A DNA stretch of 13,053 bases from Cyclostephanos tholiformis (Eukaryota > Bacillariophyta > Thalassiosirophyceae > Thalassiosirales > Thalassiosiraceae): assembly GCA_036939975.1 (NCBI GenBank), contig JALLPB010000772.1:1-13053 (forward strand), in the 5' to 3' direction. Made by a program: the position numbers and the translations under genes. The notes under the pieces were generated by a model. It was not told where the DNA came from and made no database searches. It was given only the letters and a program-made list of their open reading frames with translations. Shown one piece after another: positions 1 through 8,082 of this stretch (position 1 is its first letter; every line of letters begins with the position of its first letter).

Positions 1-90
1 CAATAAGCTTAGAAGGTAGATTAGTGAAGGATTGTAATTTGAATCAAAGGATTGCTAAACAGCTGGATACGGGAGTAAATAGTTGAATAG

Positions 91-306
91 GTCAGTCATA
101 CTCAACACTTGGGGGGACATCACTTTGCCGAGTTCGATATCACAATCGAATTTGAGCAAAAGAGTATTGACCTTGATGCCTACATCAATGGGATGCCGCC
201 ATCTCAAAAGAATCGAAGGAAGTTTTACGCTCTTCAGATTGGGAATAAAACAGACAATCAGCCAACAGAATTGAGGAGCAGATTGGTTGGGATGCACAAT
301 TGCTGA
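91..306 (+). pseudogene. Possible N-terminal fragment of the transposase-like gene in another frame
   Basis: This frame is open from 91 to the TGA at 304-306. It reads as a mixed-composition, protein-like peptide, including the stretches FDITIEFEQKSIDLDAYING and NKTDNQPTELRSRL. It has no ATG near its beginning. The frame that carries the rest of the gene is open only from 249 and has no ATG until 579, so the real N-terminus must come from elsewhere. Two simple explanations are a frameshift in the 249-303 overlap, or an unrecognised splice joining an upstream exon. No recognisable domain is visible. The fragment may also be chance. Confidence 0.25.
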
Positions 307-1169
307 CGGCCCCCCCGCGGTTGAACGGACTTGGAATAAAAAACCAATCGTTCCGAATTGATGTATCGGTGAGTATATGGGATTATAAAGTTGAAAACGA
401 CGACGATGAGGACAAAGATGGCAAAGATGACAGGAGTGATGACAAAGACGGCGGAAAAGAGAGCGATGTCAACGACGACGATGATGCTTGCTCGTCTCCG
501 ACAAAGAAGTGCAAGTATAGCCCGGCAGCTGCGGCAATCAGCCCGGAAAACAGCAAGTCTCGTCATGACGATGTATCTATGGATGACCTATATCCAAATT
601 TGTTGGGTGCCTTCGGGGGAGTAACAGGTTTCAATCCGACAATCCCAACAGTTCAGCGGTGGATGTGGTGTCTACTAAGCAAATTAAATGATTTACTTAG
701 TAGTACATGTCAACTCGATATTACTGAATTATCCAACAGAAGAAAGATATCATACGTTAGAGCACCTTGTACATCAACCAATCGATTGTTCTCCAATACC
801 AAAGACTGGGTTGACAGCGCCATCCAAATATCGGGAAGCTCCAGCCCAAATGGGACGTTCGACTCCGCGCACCGCATCGCAAACCACATCGCCCGCTTCT
901 ACCGAGACTCCTTCCTCGCCGCCTGTGAATCACAGCAAATTTTCACCTGTAAACCGATGAGGGCAACGGAATTTCAAGAAATGATATCGGCAGCAGAATT
1001 GAGTGGCACGAGCGAAAAGGAAATAAAAAAACATCTCAATGCTCACCTCGGGAAAGGCTTCTACCCAACACGACGAAGCGTCAACATGCTTTCAGATGGC
1101 CATTCGGATGTCACCTATGGGAAAATGGATTTCACGTACGATAAAAAAGAGATGGCTGAGATTATTTAG
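249..1169 (+). pseudogene. N-terminal half of transposase-like protein, ending at in-frame TAG
   Basis: The frame is open from 249 (after a TAA at 246) to a TAG at 1167-1169, about 306 codons. It starts with a very acidic Asp/Lys segment at about 390-490, followed by a Ser/Ala-rich linker with a basic SPTKKCKY patch. A mixed, folded-looking region ends in a segment containing GKGFYPTRRSVNMLSDGHSD. The first in-frame ATG is at 579, so a start cannot be assigned. The reading frame continues without shift after the TAG into the downstream transposase-like ORF, so I treat the two as halves of one gene. The function of this half is unknown. In DNA transposases the N-terminal part often binds DNA, but I see no clear zinc finger or helix-turn-helix motif here. 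Confidence 0.5.
672..703. repeat. Imperfect 32-bp inverted repeat inside the N-terminal half
   Basis: Two 13-base arms (672-684 and 691-703) match at 12 of 13 positions around a 6-base loop. The left arm is CTACTAAGCAAAT. It lies within open reading frame coding LLSKLNDLL, so it may simply be a by-product of leucine codons. Confidence 0.5.
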
Positions 1170-2450
1170 TGGACAGAAAAGCGAATCGACAAGGAGATTT
1201 GCATGAACTTACAACATCATCTCCAAGCCCAATCAATTGCTCCCTCCGACATCGAACACATGCAAGTTGTCGTTGGAGGAGACCACGGTGACACGGCGTT
1301 TCAGTTTGGCACGTTTGTTTCGGTCCAATTAAGCAACAACAGGATAATAAATTTTGAGTTAGTATGTTGCGAGTTAATATGCCAGAAAGATACAGCAAAA
1401 TTGATCGAACATACAATACTCCCAACACTTACCAAAGGGCTGAAGATTATAGCAACATGGTATCTCCACGTTGAGACGAAGGAAGAGGGGGGTCAGGTAA
1501 TTTGTGAGTTCAAGGAAACACAGTGCTCTCAAAATACTCACCGTGCCAACATCTACGTCACCGGGGACCTGGCATTCCAAGCGATGGCGCTGGGTAAGGA
1601 ATCGATGGCCGGATGGTGGTGCATGCTGTGCAAGGCATCGCGGCCACAATTTCTCAGCGAGGAGAGTGAGATGTGGACGATGGAGGATCTGTTAGAATGT
1701 GGGGCGAAGGCAGAAGCAAGCACGGATGAACCAAAGCTCGACATAAAACAGAGGCCGTGGTGGCCCTTCATTCCACTTACCAAAAATGTCTCCCCCCTCC
1801 TACACTGTGAAATTGGAATAGGAAATGTTCTGTTTGAGTTGTTGCGAGACGTAATAAATGAACACATTGAAAACTACTCACCGGGGGAACAATTCATCAG
1901 CGAGTCGATCCCAGCGCTCCAACAGGTCATTGCCAACGCAACAACGCAACGGGATCAGTGGGACAATTCCGACAACAGAAACCAGTTGAAGATACTCAAG
2001 CGCGCGGTGGTGGCCTACGACAAGCGCTGCAAGTTGGTCGCGCGATATAATGGGATAATCTCCGACGAAGAAGTTAGAATTCATGAGTCGAATGTTGCGA
2101 ATATGAAAAAACTGCAGGACTTACGCTATGGCCTCGCAGAAAAGCTGAAGAGGGCCCACACTAAACTGAAAGAACAGCAGACAAAGCTGAAGGAAAAGCG
2201 TCGAACAAAGGTCAGAAAGCAGCAAAGTATCGAAACAAAAATGTTCAGGGTACTCAAAGAAATTGGGGTGGAGCTAAGCTCGTACCACGGAGGGAGCTTA
2301 AACGGAAAGGATATAAAAAAGGTAATGAATAATGCCACTCACCTTTTCTTTAAGGAAGGGAAGAGGGAGGGTTGCCCGCTGTCGGACGAAGACATAGATG
2401 CCATGTGCCTGGGAAGCCCCCTCTTCCAAGTCAACTACCGGGACAACTAG
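1170..2450 (+). CDS. DDE/RNase H-like transposase, C-terminal part
   Basis: The first ATG gives 1203-2450 (415 residues), but the frame runs without a break from the TAG at 1167-1169, so the start at 1203 may be artificial. Numbering from ATG 1203, visible motifs are GGDHGD at 25-30 (candidate first catalytic Asp), YVTGDLAF at 118-125 (candidate second Asp), a CMLC knuckle at 140-143, and LLHCEIGIGN at 199-208. A Lys/Glu/Gln-rich coiled coil spans about 297-346, and YHGGSLNGKD lies at 361-370. Two acidic residues on predicted strands, a Cys pair and a His-rich helix start are typical of DDE transposases with a zinc-binding insertion. The family and the catalytic Glu are not identified; calling it a transposase is inference. 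It is intronless and ends at TAG 2448-2450. No partner gene is evident. Confidence 0.55.
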   Translation, partial: WTEKRIDKEICMNLQHHLQAQSIAPSDIEHMQVVVGGDHGDTAFQFGTFVSVQLSNNRIINFELVCCELICQKDTAKLIEHTILPTLTKGLKIIATWYLHVETKEEGGQVICEFKETQCSQNTHRANIYVTGDLAFQAMALGKESMAGWWCMLCKASRPQFLSEESEMWTMEDLLECGAKAEASTDEPKLDIKQRPWWPFIPLTKNVSPLLHCEIGIGNVLFELLRDVINEHIENYSPGEQFISESIPALQQVIANATTQRDQWDNSDNRNQLKILKRAVVAYDKRCKLVARYNGIISDEEVRIHESNVANMKKLQDLRYGLAEKLKRAHTKLKEQQTKLKEKRRTKVRKQQSIETKMFRVLKEIGVELSSYHGGSLNGKDIKKVMNNATHLFFKEGKREGCPLSDEDIDAMCLGSPLFQVNYRDN

Positions 2451-3012
2451 CTGAAGGGGGAGGTAGACTAAGCATTAGTAAATAGTATTATTCCGTATTA
2501 AAAACATCGTTATAAACATCTTAAACTTTTATTAATTTAGGCATCCAATTTCATTAATTGATCATGATTTTATTAGGTACTACGATAATGGTACTAGTAC
2601 ATGTACGTAAAAATACATAAATACGAAAATATTAAATTAAGGTCAAACACACCACTGCTAAGTCCATAATATTCATGGCTTGCCTTAAGTCAAAATTCTT
2701 CCATTTCCCTCACATCCTCAGCATCAAATTTTGATATTCTCTCCTTTCCCTCCTCTCCATTATCGTTCTGCAGGCCCTATCGGCTTGTATTTACAAAATT
2801 AAGATATCGAACGCCCGCCCGTTCAATGTAAATTTTCCTGACGGGAAAAAAGTTGGGGTCAACAAAGTATCTTGAAATGATTCATCAATTCCAGAGTGAC
2901 TCGTCAGGGTAACAATCTGAGGGTTACATCCCCATAAATATTCCTCTTTTTGTGAAGAACACAGCAACGACCCCAAACCGCCACATAGATACGCCCTGAG
3001 ATCCTCTTGATC
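2451..3012. other. AT-rich intergenic spacer
   Basis: No convincing coding sequence. At 2590-2606 there is a small cluster of overlapping GTAC palindromes (GTACTAGTAC at 2591-2600, GTACATGTAC at 2597-2606). A pyrimidine-rich tract lies around 2730-2760. The right end presumably carries the promoter and 5' UTR of the gene at 3013. I looked here for a terminal repeat of the upstream mobile element and found none I could support. Confidence 0.6.
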
Positions 3013-3471
3013 ATGTCAGCTGCCGTTTCCGCCTCACAACCCACCCCCAGCTCCCCCCCCATCGAGCGCAGGCCACGATCGAGCTCGTTCGGATCTATCA
3101 CGCCAACGTTCTCCTCCGACCTCGCGAAGCTCAGGGCGGCATGCGCATCTCCCGACTCCGTCGTGCACACGTACGAGGAGGCGATTTCGATAGCGTCCAA
3201 GTTCGACGTCCTCGGGCCGAATTCCCCGTTGAGTCGAAAATTGAAATTATCTGGCGAGACCGAATGGACGGAGTTCATGCTCAATTCTGGAGCCGTTGTC
3301 GTTGAATCGTCTGGGGGGGAGGACGTTGTATCGATCCACCTCGAGAAGTTGTTGAGACACTGCTTCGACGTTGCTTTCAAATTACCCCCCTCGGCCGCGC
3401 TGTCGACTACTTCTAGCCATCGAAGATCGGCGTCGAGCCAAGTCGTTCCTCGGGCCGTTTATGACGAATGA
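3013..3471 (+). CDS. Hypothetical protein, 152 aa, Ser-rich ends
   Basis: The frame opens with ATG at 3013 and ends at TGA 3469-3471. The opposite strand also has an open frame here (2904-3380), but this strand has the better third-position pattern (frequent C/G endings such as GAC, CTC, GAG, TCC). The N-terminus is Ala/Ser/Pro-rich (SQPTPSSPPIERRPRSSS). A compact core follows at about residues 30-130 with predicted helices (DLAKLRAACASPDS, EEAISIASKFDVLG, IHLEKLLRHCFDVAFKL). The tail is Ser/Arg-rich. There are no membrane segments and no convincing signal peptide. I do not recognise a family and assign no function. The gene converges with the phosphate transporter gene (end at 4297). A G-rich tract begins eight bases after the stop. 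Confidence 0.6.
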   Translation: MSAAVSASQPTPSSPPIERRPRSSSFGSITPTFSSDLAKLRAACASPDSVVHTYEEAISIASKFDVLGPNSPLSRKLKLSGETEWTEFMLNSGAVVVESSGGEDVVSIHLEKLLRHCFDVAFKLPPSAALSTTSSHRRSASSQVVPRAVYDE

Positions 3472-3479
3472 CAGCACAA

Positions 3480-3501
3480 GGGGTGGGGGGGGAACGGGGG
3501 G
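3480..3501 (+). other. Putative G-quadruplex tract just 3' of a stop codon
   Basis: Runs of 4, 8 and 6 G (3480-3483, 3485-3492, 3496-3501) are separated by 1 and 3 bases. The 8-G run can be split in two, which satisfies a four-run G3+ pattern. It lies on the coding strand in the presumed 3' UTR of the gene at 3013-3471, starting eight bases after the stop. Confidence 0.55.
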
Positions 3502-4296
3502 CGTGAGACTAACATACCAGAGTCGTAGAAGGCCAGGTGATTGTCATGTTGCTACAAGTAGAGTTTTATTATTATTATTTGTCTCTCGTCCATTTGAATA
3601 CGGCAAGCTAAAGTCAATACATGAAAAGTATAAGAATTCGATACGACATTTTATGTTTAATAGGGAAAATCTGGCTCTTTTGAATAATATTGGATTATAC
3701 ATCGAGAGGGGGGGGGAAGGATATGTCGTGTGGGGCAATAATCAATCATTTGAGAATTAGCGTTAAGATAATATGGATGCGTTAAGTTACACTGAGTACA
3801 CCATTCTCCATGGATACATCCAGCTATTTAGAAAAATGTGAGATTTTTCGAACAGCATGTTCATGTGAATATGCGTTTTGGCTTTTTTACGGCCTATTTT
3901 TGTGTCAAGGCAGACAAGTCCGGTATATTTTCAGAAGCAAGTTTGGCGGCACATGAGGACTTAAGGATGATTCGCCCAGCGCATCTATATTTGTCACTAC
4001 AATTCATCTCCCATAAAAGAATTGATGCATAAAGCTCACCATCGACGTTTTTGGTACTGAACTTGGATCAGACTGAATATGCGTGAGATGTGCCATTGAA
4101 GTTGATCAATTAACGAACATTGTACCTTATGTTATACACATCGATAGCTGATGTCTATCCTAAACACTAAACTCTAAATCATTGACAATATCTCCTCAGT
4201 CGATGGCGTCGCCGTCAAAATTAAGTCAAAGCTGCGATTCCGCCGATAGCATTTTCTTTTCATCAACACACAATAATGGTTATTGCCACGAATACT
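3502..4296. other. Gene-poor spacer between convergent genes
   Basis: Several short open frames exist (for example plus strand 3838-4032), but none has coding-like composition or recognisable motifs. This stretch presumably holds the 3' ends of the 3013 gene and of the phosphate transporter gene. I see no RNA gene or repeat of note. Confidence 0.55.
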
Positions 4297-7200
4297 TTAT
4301 ATAGCGAGTAGCCCATAATTCCACCTGACTAACAAGATCGAAACAACGACTAGGGTTGCCCCGGGTATGATCAGCAGGTTGAGCAAGTTGCGTACACTTA
4401 TCGATCCCATTAAAAAGATGAAGAGGTCTCCAGTCGCTTGGCCACTCTGAATAAATTAGGAAATTTCATTGAAAAACGAGGGAAATCGCAGCCTGTGAGA
4501 TTAACATCAACTGCGAAATGGAAGCTATCCCTCCCGTGAAACGCAAATCACGCCACCATAACAGCATGAACATGACGCACCGTTCCAACCAATGTCGCCA
4601 AGAGACCAGAGTTGAAAGTCCCCTGTGCCAATGCCGACGGCACGACCTTACTTATCAACGACGCGATGTAGCTCTCGCACGCCTCAACGCCGGAGAAGGC
4701 GATGAGACTCCCGGCTATGTACCGCGATGGCCCCACGGCCCACGGCTGGCCAGCATTGTATGTGTAGTTGTCGTCGTGGTTCATCAGGTCCGTCGGATCC
4801 ATCAGGAATGCCATGCCGAGGAGAGTGATCGACATGAACCATATCATCATGTACCTGTCCTCGTATAGAGTCGACAGGTAACCGGAGAAGATGGAGACGG
4901 GGATGACAATGATGCCGTTGGCCAGGTGGAGGGAGCCGACGTTCTTTATCGTCCAGCCGTAGCGGTTTTTGGTGATAATTGACGTCGACCCAACAATGCT
5001 CTCGAGGGTGATGCGTTTCATATATATCAACGACATGCATATAACGACTGGCCTCGTAATGTTCGTCACGCACGAGCAGCAATCGAAGACGCCGCCCCCC
5101 CCCCCTGTTTTGCTCTTATCCGGGTTGTCCTCGTTGCTTAGGAGCGAAAACTGCCGTTGCAGACCGTCGTCGAGCGAAGTTTCGCTAACGCTTGCGATGC
5201 GTCGTGGGACCTTCGAATCGCCGGATGATATCTTGGCGAGTTCCACCTCGTCGTACGTTTTCCCCTCCTCGCGCCTCTTCAGCTCCTCCAATCCCGATCT
5301 AGTCGGCTCGGTGAAGAAGAATGCGATACACATCGTGTAAACGAACCAATTCAGAGACATGAAGTATCCAGGTCCCGTCATCCCATTGAAGTACTGCGTT
5401 CTAAGGAAGGGCAAGTCGAACTGGAATTCCGGTAGACCGTCCAAAACGATCGCCATGCCCGGTCCCATGGCGCTGCCCACGGCCATGGCCATTGCAAAAG
5501 CAGCCGAGGTCATCGTGCGCAACTTGAAGGGCGTGGCATCGGCGACGTATCTGAATTGCCATTCGTACAGTATCAAAGCGCGCGCGAACCCCCGAGACGG
5601 AAAATCGTCTTTGTAAGTGGATTGCATAGCATATCACACCCGTAGTCTATGAACGAAAAAAACAAACAAAAAACTCACCGCCTATTGATGATCCTCGGCG
5701 CGCCGAGCCCCGTCATGGCCCTACCGAGTAGACAGAGTTCCACGCTCCTATACGCGTACGCGTTCGCGTACATGAAGTTGCCTATGAATTGCAAACAACC
5801 GGCGAAGAGGAGGGGATTCCTGTAATTGTAATTCGTCCAGAACGAGTAGGCGACGCACGACGTCAACGCGAAGAGGGGTGTGGCCCCGAGCATCAATCCC
5901 GCGACGGCATCCTCGCTCCCGAGTGCCTCGGCGTAATGGGCGCTGCTCGGCTCGATGATGTAGCTGTTCATCATGAAGAGGAAGCAAGATACCAGGTTGA
6001 GCACGAGGGGGAAGACGTTCTCCTCCCTAATCTCGCCGAGGCCGCGCTTGATGGCGCCGCCGCGATCGAGGCTGTAGGAGAAGTGCGTCAAGTCCTTGCT
6101 CTGGCGCCATCTCGCGATTATCTCGATCTCGTTCTTGAGATGACGTCCCCTCATGGATATCAATCCCCGACGCTGCAGGTCGATAAGTAGGTAGTCCACG
6201 ATCCTCGAGAATAGCGCCAACATACGATCGCGCATGACGACGGTCCTCATTCCGGATTCGGCATCCCTCCGAACGGCGGCGTCGCGCGATACGGTCCTAT
6301 CCAATAGACATCGGAAGCTCTGTACCTGCGCGGTTAGGTCCTCGACGTCCGTTGCCGTCATTTCGACCGGTAACGACGCATCGTCGTCGTCGTCGTCGTC
6401 GTCGACGACGACCCCCCCCCTCCCCGAAAACGCGCGATCGTACGACGATGACGACAACGACGACAGTTTGCGCTCGTTCGCCCTCTCCATCGCGCCCACG
6501 ACGATCGATTTTTCCATCTCCTCGATGCCGTCCAAATTCAACATGCGTCTCACGTCGCGGTACGACGCGTCGTCGTGGTCGTCGTATTCCATCGTGCTCC
6601 TCCCCCCATCGTATCGGGTGGAACGACGCATGCTCGACGACGACCTCCTCTCGTCGACGACTTCGAAGGTCCAATTGAATGCCTCGTATCGTATCAATAT
6701 CTGTCGGTACGTGATGGCGTTCGTTATCGCGAATGCCACCGCCTCGAGCAACGACGATCCGGCATCCGCGTACGAGGTACGACCGATATCAACGTCGTAC
6801 CCGTCCCCGTCGTCGTGCAACGACGATGACGACGACGACGACGACGACGACGACGGCAGATGACGCCTCATGTTCGGCAGGAGCGTATCGACGTAAAATC
6901 TCGCGGCGCGACGGAGCTCGGCATTTACCAGGTCGTCGAATTCGCGCCGTTCGGCGCGCGCCAAACGACGCGATGCGACGCGCGCGTCGACGTACGCGGG
7001 GACTGCTCGCGGGGACGGGGGATGCGACGACGGATCGACGACGATGCCGTCGTCGTCGTCGTCGCCGTAATAGTCATCCTCGCGATGGAGGTGATAGCAT
7101 CCCCCCCCACCCACGTCGTCCTCGTCATCCCCCCCCAAGTCGTATCCCCCCCCCGACGCGGCGGCGGCGGCGGCCTCGACGATTACGACATCGGCGAGGT

Positions 7201-7412
7201 CCGGATAGCGAGTCACGTCGATCCTGCCATCGCGTCGTCGTCGTCGTCCGCCGCATTCGTTCATCGCCCTGAGGAAGAGACGTCGGCGGGCGTAATATCG
7301 ATTCAAGAGCGACTTGATCGTGCCATAATCGACGTAATGCGAGGCATATTCCCGACGTTGGGAACGATGGTAGTAGGATTCGTATCCCCCCCTGCTCATG
7401 ATCGATGGATAT

Positions 7413-7417
<5 letters not shown>
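4297..7417 (-). CDS. VPT1: SPX-MFS vacuolar phosphate transporter (VPT1/PHT5-like), three exons
   Basis: Exons on the minus strand are 7417-5679, 5550-4581 and 4446-4297, joined by two GT-AG introns to give 952 residues. The N-terminal SPX region (about 1-460) has the tripartite helices: YASHYVDYGTIKSLL near 24, EFDDLVNAELRRAARFYVDTL near 160, ITYRQILIRYEAF near 236, and VDYLLIDLQ near 408. The MFS part starts near 469 (FPLVLNLVSCFLFMMNSYII). It has the family signatures GNFMYANAYAY, LLGRAMTGLGAPRIINRRYV across intron 1, and QGTFNSGLLATLVGT before intron 2, ending NYGLLAI. These align with plant PHT5/VPT1, which loads phosphate into the vacuole; plant members have about 700 residues. The extra length is Asp, Ser, Ala and Gly runs inserted into the SPX half. 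The ATG at 7415-7417 abuts a (GA)n tract; Met7 is an alternative start. It is divergent from the gene at 8802. Confidence 0.93.
4447..4580 (-). other. Intron 2 of the SPX-MFS gene (134 bp, phase 0)
   Basis: The donor reads GTGCGT at 4580-4575 and the acceptor TTTATTCAG ends at 4447. Splicing joins NSGLLATLVGT to SGQATGDLFIFLMG, matching the last membrane segment region of the family. Without splicing the frame stops about 20 codons after the donor. Confidence 0.88.
5095..5105 (-). repeat. 11-base homopolymer in SPX-MFS exon 2
   Basis: On the coding strand this is eleven G in a row, encoding part of a TGGGGGVF segment in the cytosolic loop between the two halves of the transporter. The reading frame depends on its exact length. 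Confidence 0.9.
5551..5678 (-). other. Intron 1 of the SPX-MFS gene (128 bp)
   Basis: The donor is GTGAGT at 5678-5673 and the acceptor CAATTCAG ends at 5551. An Arg codon is split CG/A across the junction, giving APRIINRR-YVADATPF, which is the conserved family signature. The two flanking frames are incompatible without splicing. Confidence 0.92.
6383..6412. repeat. TCG/ACG trinucleotide tract with palindromic centre
   Basis: A run of TCG units switches to ACG units. The centre 6395-6412 is a perfect 18-bp palindrome of GTC and GAC triplets. On the coding (minus) strand it gives a short Val run followed by an Asp run within the SPX region of the transporter. Confidence 0.85.
6823..6855. repeat. 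GAC/GTC trinucleotide tract coding a Ser run
   Basis: Near-perfect CGA units on the plus strand are read as TCG/TCA serine codons on the minus strand, giving a run of about 12 Ser near residue 190 of the SPX-MFS protein. It sits between two predicted SPX helices. Confidence 0.85.

Positions 7418-7475
<58 letters not shown>
7418..7475. repeat. Compound (CT)n-(TA)n microsatellite abutting the transporter start
   Basis: (CT)n covers 7418-7452 and (TA)n covers 7453-7475. On the transporter's strand the order is (TA)n, then (GA)n, then directly ATG. The tract therefore forms the end of its 5' UTR or core promoter. Length changes would alter spacing but not coding sequence. Confidence 0.95.
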
Positions 7476-7537
7476 GTTTGCTTGAAAAGAGAGTGAAGGT
7501 CCCCCCCCTAACCCTCCTCCTCCTTTACCTCCTCCTC

Positions 7538-7582
7538 CTCGTCGTCGTCGTCGTCGTCGTCATCGTCGTCGTCGTCGTCATG
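7538..7582. repeat. GTC trinucleotide microsatellite (interrupted)
   Basis: GTC units are broken once by CATC. The tract is noncoding, upstream of the transporter gene, and of the same unit type that encodes the homopolymeric runs inside it. Confidence 0.9.
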
Positions 7583-7964
7583 GATGCCCTGCTTCTCTCT
7601 ATTTACGTGCGATGTGCCAACCAACGGTCGGCGAATATAATATTTCGTAGGATATATTATGAAAGAGAAGGGCGCCGTTTTGCCCCGACCGCGATATAAT
7701 AGGTATATTGTATTTTATGGTCCTACACACACTCTCCACGGAGTATTATTATTATTTGACGGCTTTCGGCGGGCATTTTTTTTGAATACCTATATTATTT
7801 GTGTATCGTTGAGAGACCATATTTTTACTCTACAGTGCCAAGTACAATTGTGACTCGTTGCATAATTCTTAGATTTAACCCTTTCTACTATTCCTAATTA
7901 GGTCACTACGAGAAGCAAGTTTGACAAAAATGATCATAGGCAACAAATGTAGGAATAGATATGA

Positions 7965-7992
7965 AGGGATAAAAATCTAGATTTTTATCCCT
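7965..7992. repeat. Perfect 28-bp palindrome
   Basis: The half-site AGGGATAAAAATCT is followed directly by its reverse complement with no loop; the symmetry stops exactly at 7965 and 7992. It could form a 14-bp cruciform or an RNA hairpin. A related arm recurs about 65 bp downstream at 8057-8082. Confidence 0.95.
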
Positions 7993-8056
7993 CGAGGCAA
8001 TTGTACTGGGCACTGTAGTAGTAGTAGCGCACGACGAGAGCTCATAAAATAAAATG

Positions 8057-8082
8057 GGATAAACAATAACGCATGTTTATCC
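8057..8082. repeat. Inverted repeat with GGATAAAC arms
   Basis: GGATAAAC at 8057-8064 pairs with GTTTATCC at 8075-8082 around a 10-base loop. One bulged base allows two more pairs. The arm shares GGATAAA with the 28-bp palindrome upstream. Confidence 0.8.

Larger units (their letters stand above)
1..2450 (+). mobile_element. Remnant of a DNA transposon of unassigned family (left boundary outside or undefined)
   Basis: This is an inference from the protein-coding content at 249-2450, which looks like a DDE/RNase H-fold transposase. I could not find convincing terminal inverted repeats or target-site duplications, so the boundaries are only the extent of the recognisable coding remains. The left end may lie before the window. 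The coding part is more AT-rich and uses a more mixed set of codons than the CGA/GAC-rich genes at 5.6-9.7 kb, which would fit foreign or mobile origin. The in-frame stop at 1167-1169 and the unresolved 5' end suggest an old or inactivated copy. Confidence 0.45.

Noticed and set aside
2591..2606. Overlapping GTAC palindromes as a possible terminal repeat of the mobile element
   Set aside because: There is no matching inverted copy near the left end and no target duplication; short palindromes are common in AT-rich DNA.
2904..3380. Minus-strand open frame of 158 codons opposite the 152-residue gene
   Set aside because: It has weaker third-position pattern and no recognisable motif; the plus strand is preferred, though not with certainty.
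3371..3760. Plus-strand open frame of 129 codons downstream of the 152-residue gene
   Set aside because: It overlaps that gene in another frame, runs through a poly-G tract and has AT-rich, noncoding-like codons.
7344..7414. GNATATNC (P1BS-like phosphate-response) matches at 7344-7351 and 7407-7414
   Set aside because: Both lie inside the first codons of the transporter. The degenerate 8-mer is expected about three times in a window this size, and other matches occur far from the gene.
6234..7699. Long plus-strand open frames (6234-6863 and 6860-7699) opposite the SPX exon
   Set aside because: They are rich in Arg, Ser, Thr and Val runs that come from reading GAC/GTC repeats antisense. The minus-strand frame has the conserved SPX-MFS architecture and correct introns.
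3933..7923. Identical 13-mer AGAAGCAAGTTTG at 3933-3945 and 7911-7923
   Set aside because: About one such repeat is expected by chance in 13 kb, and the flanks do not match.
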